From Collinsella sp. (GTDB taxonomy: Bacteria > Actinomycetota > Coriobacteriia > Coriobacteriales > Coriobacteriaceae): DNA of 10,152 bases. The notes under the pieces were generated by a model. It was not told the origin of the DNA, made no database searches, and was given only the letters and a program-made list of their open reading frames with translations. The translations under genes were made by a program, and so were the position numbers. Positions 4,645-10,152 of this stretch are shown here, in pieces. How positions within the stretch are numbered: position 1 is the first letter of the stretch; each line of letters starts with the position of its first letter. The stretch is taken from NCBI GenBank assembly GCA_019414545.1, contig DXLV01000031.1:1-10152 (forward strand), written 5' to 3'.

Positions 4645-6108
4645 GTGGCAGAAACGTTTGATATCGCGATTGTCGGCGCTGGCATCACCGGATGCGCCAT
4701 CGCGCGGCAGCTCGCGCGCTATGACCTGTCTACTTGCGTGGTCGAGGCAGCAAACGATATCGCGCTGGGCGCATCGAAGGCCAACGGCGGCCTGGTGCAC
4801 GCCGGCTACGATCCGACACCGCGCACGGTTAAGGCCCAGGTCAACGCTCGTGGTTGCGAGCTGTACGGTACGTGGGCGCAGGAGCTGGGCTTTCTGTTCC
4901 GCCGCACCGGGTCGATGGTGCTGGGCTTTAACGACGAGGACCGCGCGCAGCTGGAGAAGCTGCGGTGCAACGGCCATGCCAACGGCGTGCCCGAGCTGTC
5001 AATCGTCGGACCCAACCGCATCCACGAATTAGAGCCGCGGGCCAGTGCCGAGGCGACGTGCGCGCTGTGGTGTCCCTCCACTGGCTTTGTGGATCCGTTT
5101 GAGGTCGCCATTGCCGCGCTGGAGAACGCCGTCGCCAACGGGGTGACGTTTATGCGCTCCGCACCGGTGGAAGCGATTGAGGTTGCTGGCAGCGAGGCTA
5201 CCGACGGGGCTGCGCGCTTTACGCTGGCGACGCCCGCCGGAGACGTGCGCTGCCGCTATCTGATCAACGCCGCGGGCAACGGTGCCGCGGACATCTCGCA
5301 TATGGTGGGCGCCGAGGAGTTCCAGATGGTCTGGCGTCAGGGCAACATCGTGGTGCTGGACAAGGAACCGTGCACGCTCATGCCGCTCTACCCGGTGCCG
5401 ACGCCGATTTCGAAGGGCGTTATTGTCACGGGCACCGTGCACGGCAACACAGTGATAACCGCCACGGCTGCCGTGCGCGAGCCGGGTGACACGCAGACCT
5501 ATGCAAGCGATGTGAACGCGCTGCTGACCGGCGCGCGCAAGCTGGTGCCCGATCTGGACACGCGCCGCGTGGTGCGCGCATTTGCCGGCGGGCGTCCGGT
5601 CATTCAGGGAACGAACGACTTCTTTATTGGACAGTCGGCCGTGGTGCCGGGGCTGTTCCAGGCGGCTGGTATTCAGTCACCGGGTGTGGCAAGCGCGCCG
5701 GCCATTGCCGAGCGCATGGAGCACGTGATGCGCGAGGCGGGCGTTGCCCTGCATGAACGGAACGATTGGGACCCGATTCGCCGCGCGCCGGACGATTTTG
5801 ACCGTGCACCGCTCGCGCGCAAGAAAGAGCTCATTGAGTCCGATCCCGCGTGGGGGCAGATTGTCTGCCGCTGCGAGACGGTGCCCGAGGCCGAGATCGT
5901 GGCCGCGATCCGACGCCGCCCGGGCGCGGTTTCGGTCGAGGGCGTCAAGCGCCGCTGCCGCGCCGGCATGGGTCGGTGCCAAAGCGGCTTTTGCCAGAGC
6001 CGTGTGGTGGCGATTCTTGCCCGAGAGCTGGACTGCGACCCCAGCGAGGTATTACTGGAGGACGCCGGCTCCTGGCTGGTCGAGGGACCTTTGAAGGGGG
6101 TGCGCTAG
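4645..6108 (+). CDS. GlpA-like FAD-dependent dehydrogenase with C-terminal [2Fe-2S] (BFD-type) domain
   Basis: A 487-residue flavoprotein of the DAO/glycerol-3-phosphate dehydrogenase family. The N-terminal FAD Rossmann motif is IVGAGITG (9-16), with the ribose-binding acid Glu34, followed by the substrate domain with NGGLVHAGYD (47-56). The C-terminal BFD-like domain has Cys408, Cys410, Cys445 and Cys450 (CxC-x34-C-x4-C), the pattern for a [2Fe-2S] cluster. This is the domain order of GlpA of the anaerobic glycerol-3-phosphate dehydrogenase, which oxidises glycerol-3-phosphate to dihydroxyacetone phosphate. Related proteins oxidise 2-hydroxy acids, so the substrate is inferred, and no glycerol kinase or transporter is in the window. 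Start: GTG with GGGAGG four bases upstream; the Rossmann motif begins immediately after, so no later start fits. First gene of a three-gene operon; 1 nt separates it from the next. Confidence 0.88.
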   Translation: MAETFDIAIVGAGITGCAIARQLARYDLSTCVVEAANDIALGASKANGGLVHAGYDPTPRTVKAQVNARGCELYGTWAQELGFLFRRTGSMVLGFNDEDRAQLEKLRCNGHANGVPELSIVGPNRIHELEPRASAEATCALWCPSTGFVDPFEVAIAALENAVANGVTFMRSAPVEAIEVAGSEATDGAARFTLATPAGDVRCRYLINAAGNGAADISHMVGAEEFQMVWRQGNIVVLDKEPCTLMPLYPVPTPISKGVIVTGTVHGNTVITATAAVREPGDTQTYASDVNALLTGARKLVPDLDTRRVVRAFAGGRPVIQGTNDFFIGQSAVVPGLFQAAGIQSPGVASAPAIAERMEHVMREAGVALHERNDWDPIRRAPDDFDRAPLARKKELIESDPAWGQIVCRCETVPEAEIVAAIRRRPGAVSVEGVKRRCRAGMGRCQSGFCQSRVVAILARELDCDPSEVLLEDAGSWLVEGPLKGVR

Positions 6109-6109
6109 G

Positions 6110-7498
6110 GTGGAGAGCTTTGAAGTAAATGCAGCGAGCGCGACCGACGGCACCGCGGACGCCGTGCCGACGCAGGCCTTCGACGTGGTCGTTATCGGCG
6201 GCGGACCTGCCGGCATGGCGGCCGCGCTGGCCGCGCATAAGGCAGGCGCACACGTGGCCATCGTGGAGCGCGAGCAGCATCTAGGAGGAATCCTCCGACA
6301 GTGCATCCACCCCGGCTTTGGCCTGTCGCACTTTAAACAGGAGCTCACAGGTCCCGAGTACGCGCAGCGCTTTATCGACCAGGTTCGCGCGACCGACATC
6401 GCGCTGTTCTTGGACAGCATGGTGCTGGGGATCGATTCGGAGGAGGGCGATGACGCGCTGGGCGCGGATGCCTCGAACGCAGAAGCCGGTGCGGGTCATA
6501 CCGTCACAATCATGAGCCGTACCGGCATGCTGCAGCTCACCGGACGCGCGGTCGTCCTTGCCATGGGGTGCCGCGAGCGCACGCGCAGCGAGATCAAGAT
6601 CCCCGGCAGCCGTCCCGCCGGCGTGTTTACGGCGGGCCTGGCGCAGCGATACATCAATATCGAAAACCTCAAGCCCGGCTCGCGCGCCATCATTTTGGGC
6701 TCAGGCGACATCGGGCTGATCATGGCGCGCCGCTGCACGCTCGAGGGGATTTCTGTCGAGGGCGTGTACGAGCTCATGCCGTACGCCAACGGTCTGCGCC
6801 GCAACGTCAAGAACTGCCTGGACGACTTTGGCATTCCGCTGCACCTGTCCACCACCGTCACGCGCGTGATCGGACACGATCGCGTGGAGGCCGTCGAGGT
6901 GAGTCAGGTCGACGAGAGCCTGGCGCCCATTCCGGGAACCGAGCGCGTTGTTCCGTGCGACACGCTGCTGCTTTCGGTGGGTCTGATTCCCGAAAACGAG
7001 CTTTCGGTTGCCGCAGGCGTGGAGCTTGACCTACGCACGCGCGGCGCCGTGGTTGATCAGAGCCTGCAAACGGGCGTGCCGGGCATCTTTGCCTGTGGCA
7101 ACGTACTGCACGTGCACGACCTGGCCGACAACGTGACGACCGAGTCCGAGCGTGCCGGTGCAGCCGCGGCGGCGTACGCACTGGGTGGCAGCGCGGATGT
7201 CGAGACGGGCGTGAATTGTCAGCTCACGGTCTCCCCCGCCGGCATTGCGGGCTACGCGCTGCCGGGACGCGTTACGGCTGTGGCGCTCACCAAACTCAAC
7301 TTCCGTGTGCGCCGACCGGTCGACGCCGCCCGCGTGCGTATTCTGGCAGACGACGAGGAACTGCTTGCAGGCAAGGTCCGCGCGTTTAAGCCAAGCGTTA
7401 TGGAAAGCTTCCCGCTGCCGGCAAAGGTCATCAAACAAGCGCTCAACCTGGGTGCCAGCAAGCTTATTCTGTCCGTCGACCCCGTTGAGGAGGCGTAA
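6110..7498 (+). CDS. FAD/NAD(P)-binding oxidoreductase, second subunit of the GlpA-like complex
   Basis: A 462-residue pyridine nucleotide-disulfide reductase-fold protein. The first dinucleotide motif is VIGGGPAG (28-35) with Glu53 for the ribose; the second, for NAD(P), is ILGSGDIG (195-202). A late FAD-contact segment, FACGNVLHVHDLADNV, lies about two thirds along, and a small C-terminal domain follows. I see no redox-active CxxC pair at the flavin, so it is not a thioredoxin or lipoamide reductase. Proteins of this type commonly follow a GlpA-like gene and precede DUF1667 in anaerobes, probably passing electrons between the dehydrogenase flavin/FeS and NAD(P) or another carrier. Start: GTG one base after the upstream TAG stop, with a GGGGGTG ribosome site inside the end of the upstream gene, indicating translational coupling. 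The first about 22 residues (Ala/Thr/Asp-rich) precede the fold. Exact electron acceptor unknown. Confidence 0.87.
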   Translation: MESFEVNAASATDGTADAVPTQAFDVVVIGGGPAGMAAALAAHKAGAHVAIVEREQHLGGILRQCIHPGFGLSHFKQELTGPEYAQRFIDQVRATDIALFLDSMVLGIDSEEGDDALGADASNAEAGAGHTVTIMSRTGMLQLTGRAVVLAMGCRERTRSEIKIPGSRPAGVFTAGLAQRYINIENLKPGSRAIILGSGDIGLIMARRCTLEGISVEGVYELMPYANGLRRNVKNCLDDFGIPLHLSTTVTRVIGHDRVEAVEVSQVDESLAPIPGTERVVPCDTLLLSVGLIPENELSVAAGVELDLRTRGAVVDQSLQTGVPGIFACGNVLHVHDLADNVTTESERAGAAAAAYALGGSADVETGVNCQLTVSPAGIAGYALPGRVTAVALTKLNFRVRRPVDAARVRILADDEELLAGKVRAFKPSVMESFPLPAKVIKQALNLGASKLILSVDPVEEA

Positions 7499-7502
7499 GG
7501 CC

Positions 7503-7895
7503 ATGAGCACGAATGTGACCGAAACATTGCAGTTCAACTGCACGACCTGCCCATCCGAATGCCTTCTGACCGTAAAGGTGGAGCGCGACGCCAATGGCGC
7601 CGTGGTGGAAGTGCGCTCCGTAACCGGCAACAGCTGCCCGCGCGGCGATACGTTCGCACATCAGGAGCTCACCTGCCCCATGCGCGTGCTCACGACGACC
7701 GTGGCCGTCTCCGGCAGCGACGAAGCCCTGCTCCCCGTGCGCACATCCGAAGCCATCCCGCTGGCACTCCATGCCCAAGCCATGGACCTCCTACGCGGCG
7801 TGGTCGTCGAAGCCCCCATCCGCATGGGCGACGTCGTGCTGGAGAACCTCCTAGACACCAACATCAACCTAATCGCCAGCATGGACATCGAGTAG
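7503..7895 (+). CDS. DUF1667 cysteine-rich protein, third gene of the redox operon
   Basis: A 130-residue protein matching the DUF1667 (COG3862) type. An N-terminal cluster CTTCPSEC (Cys13, Cys16, Cys20) is followed by Cys45 in NSCPRG and Cys58 in TCPM; five cysteines in the first 60 residues suggest an iron-sulfur or zinc site. The C-terminal half carries the conserved-looking PVRTSEAIPL segment (79-88) and ends with a helical and beta region rich in Asp, Asn and Val. It starts 4 nt after the upstream stop; GAGGAGG near the end of the upstream gene serves as ribosome site for ATG 7503. In anaerobes this family is found beside the two flavoproteins encoded just upstream, apparently in the role GlpC fills in enterobacteria. 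It is much shorter than GlpC and lacks its heterodisulfide-reductase motifs, so equivalence is inference. Confidence 0.85.
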   Translation: MSTNVTETLQFNCTTCPSECLLTVKVERDANGAVVEVRSVTGNSCPRGDTFAHQELTCPMRVLTTTVAVSGSDEALLPVRTSEAIPLALHAQAMDLLRGVVVEAPIRMGDVVLENLLDTNINLIASMDIE

Positions 7896-7924
7896 CTAAT
7901 TTGGGACGAGGCTCTTTTAGCTAC
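7892..7924. repeat. 8-bp hairpin over the end of the DUF1667 gene
   Basis: GTAGCTAA (7892-7899) pairs with TTAGCTAC (7917-7924), loop 17 nt. The left arm contains the TAG stop codon. It may act in 3'-end formation, but there is no T tract after the stem. Confidence 0.35.
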
Positions 7925-7951
7925 CCCGCCATCCACCCGGTCCTCCTCCGC

Positions 7952-8018
7952 AGTTGCGGTGAAATACGGACTGTTTTATGGCTTCAGGCCGCTAAACAGT
8001 CCGTATTTCACCGCAACT
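7952..8018. repeat. 67-bp palindromic element with 25-bp perfect arms
   Basis: Arms 7952-7976 and 7994-8018 are exact reverse complements; the 17-nt loop (7977-7993) can form a further GGC/GCC pair. The outer arm begins AGTTGCGGTGAAATACGG. It lies between the redox operon and the peptidase gene, in place of a terminator. There is no T tract on either side, so a plain intrinsic terminator is unlikely. Perfect arms of this length suggest a recent insertion or a conserved repeated extragenic palindrome. The 25-17-25 geometry equals that of the central pair in the array at 4173-4239, though the sequences are unrelated. Confidence 0.85.
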
Positions 8019-8070
8019 TATGAGGGGGCGCTTGGGATACCATGGTGGCAACCTAGCGAAAGGATGTTTC

Positions 8071-9159
8071 ATGGCACATGTCGATGACCAGCGTGTGGCG
8101 CGCGTGCTCGATGCGCTCGAGGCCCAGCACCCCGGCGCACAGCTGCTCGTAAACGACCCGTGGTCGATCTATTACCTGACCGGCTTTTATGCAGATATGT
8201 TCGAGCGTTTTTGCGGCGTGCTGCTCGCGCGCGGTAGCGAGCCCGTAATCTTGGTCAACGCGCTGCATCAGCTGCCCGAGTATGACAATGCCCGCGTTGC
8301 CTACCACACCGATACCGACGTCGTGGCCGACGCCATCGCTCGCGAGGTCGATCCGACCAAACCGCTCGGCATCGACACCGTCATGCGTTCCGGCTTTTTG
8401 ATGCCGCTCATGGAGCGCCATGCTGCGAGCGAGTTTTTCCTGGGCGACTTTGCCGTCACCGCCGCGCGCACCCATAAGGATGCCGCCGAGCAGGAGCTCA
8501 TGCGCGTGTCCTCAGCTGCTAACGACGCTGTGATGGCCGACGCCATCAAGCTCGTCCACGAAGGCGTGACGGAGCGCGAAATCGCCGACCAGATGCCCGG
8601 CTTGTATCGCAAGCACGGCTGCGAGGGCTTCAGCTTTCCGCCCATCGTGAGCTTTGGCGCCAACGCCGGCGACCCGCACCACGAGCCCGACGACACCGTA
8701 CTCAAGCGCGGCGACGTGGTGCTGTTCGACATTGGCGGACGCCGCTGCAACTACTGCTCGGACATGACGCGCACGTTCTTTTGGGGCGAGCCGGACGAGG
8801 AGACGGCACGCATCTACGACATCGTGCGCCGCGCCAACGAGGCCGCCGAGGCGCTCATCGCGCCGGGCGTGCGTATGTGCGACTTGGACCGTGCCGCACG
8901 CGACGTGATTGAGGATGCAGGCTATGGGCAGTACTTTACGCACCGTCTGGGACACTCGATCGGTCTGCAGGACCACGAGCCGGGCGACGTCTCGTTCGTC
9001 AACGAGCAGGTTGTCGAGCCTGGCATGACTTTCTCCATCGAGCCGGGCATCTACCTCCCCGGCCACACCGGCGTCCGCATCGAGGACCTGGCCCTAGTTA
9101 CCGAGTCCGGCGTCGAGATCCTCAACGCCTACCCCCACGATCCGGTCCGCTTAGACTAG
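8071..9159 (+). CDS. M24-family Xaa-Pro peptidase (aminopeptidase P / prolidase type)
   Basis: A 362-residue cytoplasmic metallopeptidase that removes N-terminal residues preceding proline or splits Xaa-Pro dipeptides. Residues 1-130 form the creatinase N-terminal domain (LVNDPWSIYYLTGF, 26-39). Residues about 137-355 are the pita-bread catalytic domain. The five expected dinuclear-metal ligands are all present: Asp220 (LFDIGG), Asp231 (SDMTRTFFWG), His295 (HRLGHSIGL), Glu324 (SIEPGIY) and Glu338 (VRIEDL). Accessory histidines His204 and His302 are also in place, so it should be active. The start is the ATG at 8071, with AAAGGATG a few bases upstream; the frame is open for 17 codons more, but those lie against the 67-bp palindrome and have no ribosome site. 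No signal peptide. Prolidase and aminopeptidase P cannot be told apart from sequence alone. It appears to be monocistronic. Confidence 0.93.
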   Translation: MAHVDDQRVARVLDALEAQHPGAQLLVNDPWSIYYLTGFYADMFERFCGVLLARGSEPVILVNALHQLPEYDNARVAYHTDTDVVADAIAREVDPTKPLGIDTVMRSGFLMPLMERHAASEFFLGDFAVTAARTHKDAAEQELMRVSSAANDAVMADAIKLVHEGVTEREIADQMPGLYRKHGCEGFSFPPIVSFGANAGDPHHEPDDTVLKRGDVVLFDIGGRRCNYCSDMTRTFFWGEPDEETARIYDIVRRANEAAEALIAPGVRMCDLDRAARDVIEDAGYGQYFTHRLGHSIGLQDHEPGDVSFVNEQVVEPGMTFSIEPGIYLPGHTGVRIEDLALVTESGVEILNAYPHDPVRLD

Positions 9160-9161
9160 AC

Positions 9162-9194
9162 AATGCGGCAAAGGGGCCGTCCCTTTGCCGCATT
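9162..9194 (+). terminator. Hairpin immediately after the peptidase gene
   Basis: AATGCGGCAAAGGG (9162-9175) pairs exactly with CCCTTTGCCGCATT (9181-9194) around a 5-nt loop, two bases past the TAG stop. The position and a 14-bp stem point to a 3'-end element. No run of T follows, so termination may be inefficient or the hairpin may mainly protect the mRNA end. Confidence 0.6.
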
Positions 9195-9219
9195 ACATGA
9201 ATGCCGCCACAAAAACGGC

Positions 9220-9351
9220 CTATCTACTACGTTTAGCCCGCATGGGTCGACCATGCCCGTGTTTTCGCAAAACTGGTAAGCCATCTACCTGCGGTTTTCA
9301 TTTCGCAATTCTCGGTGTGGTCGAGGGCAACCGCTCAAACGTAGTAGATAG
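9220..9351. repeat. 132-bp element bounded by 15-bp inverted repeats, with internal hairpins
   Basis: CTATCTACTACGTTT (9220-9234) and AAACGTAGTAGATAG (9337-9351) are exact inverted copies. Inside are GCATGG/CCATGC (9240-9245 with 9251-9256), GGTA/TACC (9275-9278 with 9286-9289) backed by AAAAC/GTTTT (9269-9273 with 9294-9298), and a weak CTCG/CGAG (about 9311-9324). The whole could fold as a closing stem with two or three side hairpins. It contains no ORF of note and sits between convergent genes. It may be a non-autonomous mobile element, an extragenic palindrome or a structured 3' element; I cannot choose. Confidence 0.65.
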
Positions 9352-9367
9352 CCCCATTTCGTGACTA

Positions 9368-9398
9368 GCAGCCCAAATTGGCTGCCCCGTTGGCGGGG
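9368..9398. terminator. Two small hairpins at the 3' end of folC
   Basis: CCCCG/CGGGG (9385-9389 with 9394-9398) lies directly after the folC stop on the minus strand, followed by GCAGCC/GGCTGC (9368-9373 with 9380-9385). No T tract follows on the minus strand, so their role as terminators is only suggested by position. Confidence 0.4.
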
Positions 9399-10152
9399 TT
9401 AGCGGAGCAGGCCTGCTACTTCGCCGGCCAGGGTGATGGTGCCGGCGGCAACGAAAGCCTCGCCCGCGGCATCGAAGGCTGCGAGGGCCTCGGACACGCT
9501 GGGATACACGCTCGCGAGCTTATCGGCGTCCACCAGGGCAGCGAGTTCCTCTGCCGGCAGGGCGCGATCGGAATCGGTCTGGGTCACGGCCACGCGGGGG
9601 AACGCCGGAACCAAAACGTCGACGATGCCCGCCACGTCCTTGTCGGCCAGCGCGGCACACAGCAACGTGGGACGATTTTCCACGCACGGATCGATCTCGT
9701 CCAGTGCGCTCACAAAGTTCTCGCAGCTCTGAGGGTTATGGCAGGCATCGATCAGCTTGAGCGGATTGGTCCCCAGCACGTCAAAACGACCCGGCGTGGG
9801 GCAGCCCATAAGCGATGCATCCAACGCATCGTGATCGAGCTCGCGGCCCAGATACCCCTCGCATAGCATAATCGCGCACGCTGCATTCTGCGGCTGATAC
9901 GCCGGCTTAACCATGCTCGTCGCATAGATCGCACGCGGCGTGGTGCAGCTAAACTCAACCGTGTCGCCCACATGCGCCGGCACCTTAGTCGTGGCGTGGC
10001 TCACCACGAGTGGCACCACACCGCACGCGCGGCAGCGGGCATCCATCACGCGCTGAACGCTCGCCTCGTGCGTGCCCTCGCCCAAAACAACCAAGCGCCC
10101 GGGTTTGATAACCGCAGCCTTCTCAGCCGCAATGGCTTCGAGCGTATCGCCC
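9399..10152 (-). CDS. folC: Folylpolyglutamate synthase / dihydrofolate synthase, C-terminal 250 residues (5' end outside window)
   Basis: The frame is open from the right edge to a TAA at 9399-9401 and encodes 250 residues. It begins with GDTLEAIAAEKAAVIKPG, the FolC signature that normally reads LGxTLExIAxEKAGIIKPG in the middle of the ATP-binding Mur-ligase-type domain. Further on, CPTPGRFDVLG and LIDACHNPQS match the PGRxE and D-x-AHNP motifs opening the C-terminal glutamate-ligase domain. The enzyme adds glutamate to folates (and in bifunctional forms to dihydropteroate) in the cytoplasm, retaining folate cofactors. Small departures from consensus (EKAAV for EKAGI; DACHNP for DGAHNP) keep the catalytic residues. 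The 5' portion with the P-loop lies outside. It converges on the M24 peptidase gene with an inverted-repeat element between. Confidence 0.92.
   Translation of the reverse strand, partial: GDTLEAIAAEKAAVIKPGRLVVLGEGTHEASVQRVMDARCRACGVVPLVVSHATTKVPAHVGDTVEFSCTTPRAIYATSMVKPAYQPQNAACAIMLCEGYLGRELDHDALDASLMGCPTPGRFDVLGTNPLKLIDACHNPQSCENFVSALDEIDPCVENRPTLLCAALADKDVAGIVDVLVPAFPRVAVTQTDSDRALPAEELAALVDADKLASVYPSVSEALAAFDAAGEAFVAAGTITLAGEVAGLLR

Noticed and set aside
4341..4700. Open frame on the minus strand through the repeat array, with a repeated peptide
   Set aside because: The repeated peptide simply reflects the 80-bp DNA repeat; 80 is not a multiple of three, the frame ends over the start of the redox operon, and no ribosome site or family resemblance is visible.
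8020..8070. Earlier start for the M24 peptidase (ATG at 8020)
   Set aside because: It adjoins the 67-bp palindrome, lacks a ribosome site, and the extra 17 residues do not resemble the family; ATG 8071 has AAAGGATG before it.
9378..9866. Plus-strand open frame opposite folC
   Set aside because: The minus strand carries recognisable FolC motifs; the plus-strand frame is its shadow.

Overview
The window looks like chromosomal DNA from a high-GC, gut-type actinobacterium of the class Coriobacteriia, most likely Collinsella or a close relative. This is inferred from codon use, strong G/C preference at third positions, a threonyl-tRNA synthetase lacking the N-terminal TGS domain, and the gene content. 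No rRNA or other marker gene is present, so the genus is a judgement, not a proof.

Left part (1-1480), read leftward: the start of a surface-polysaccharide locus. A NusG-family specialised antiterminator (568-1158) precedes a membrane-anchored polyprenyl-phosphate sugar-1-phosphate transferase (497 down to the window edge). The promoter for the NusG paralogue (TATAAT, minus strand, 1282-1287) lies inside a segment flanked by 12-bp perfect inverted repeats (1251-1262 and 1361-1372). That layout resembles the invertible promoters that switch capsule loci in gut Bacteroides. Two minus-strand intrinsic terminators (1389-1413 and 1431-1463) insulate the locus from thrS.

Middle (1486-3917), also leftward: thrS (threonyl-tRNA synthetase) with its own promoter, and upstream of it a small two-helix membrane protein with a double zinc ribbon.

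The divergent intergenic region 3918-4644 holds the most striking object: twelve copies of a 15-bp motif (consensus TCTCRATCTGTAACA). They strictly alternate in orientation and are spaced 40 or 41 bp start to start over 457 bp, with diverged 25/26-nt spacers. It is not a CRISPR of known form, because neighbours are inverted and the spacers are themselves relics of an 80-bp repeat.

Right part (4645-9159), rightward: a tight three-gene operon. It encodes a GlpA-like FAD dehydrogenase with a C-terminal [2Fe-2S] domain, a second FAD/NAD-binding oxidoreductase, and a DUF1667 cysteine-rich small protein. Together they resemble an anaerobic glycerol-3-phosphate dehydrogenase-type complex. After a perfect 25-bp palindromic element comes an M24-family Xaa-Pro peptidase with all five metal ligands. 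At the right edge is the C-terminal 250 residues of folC on the opposite strand. Between the convergent peptidase and folC genes sit a 14-bp hairpin and a 132-bp element bounded by 15-bp inverted repeats with internal hairpins. The window is therefore unusually rich in intergenic inverted-repeat elements of several unrelated sequences.
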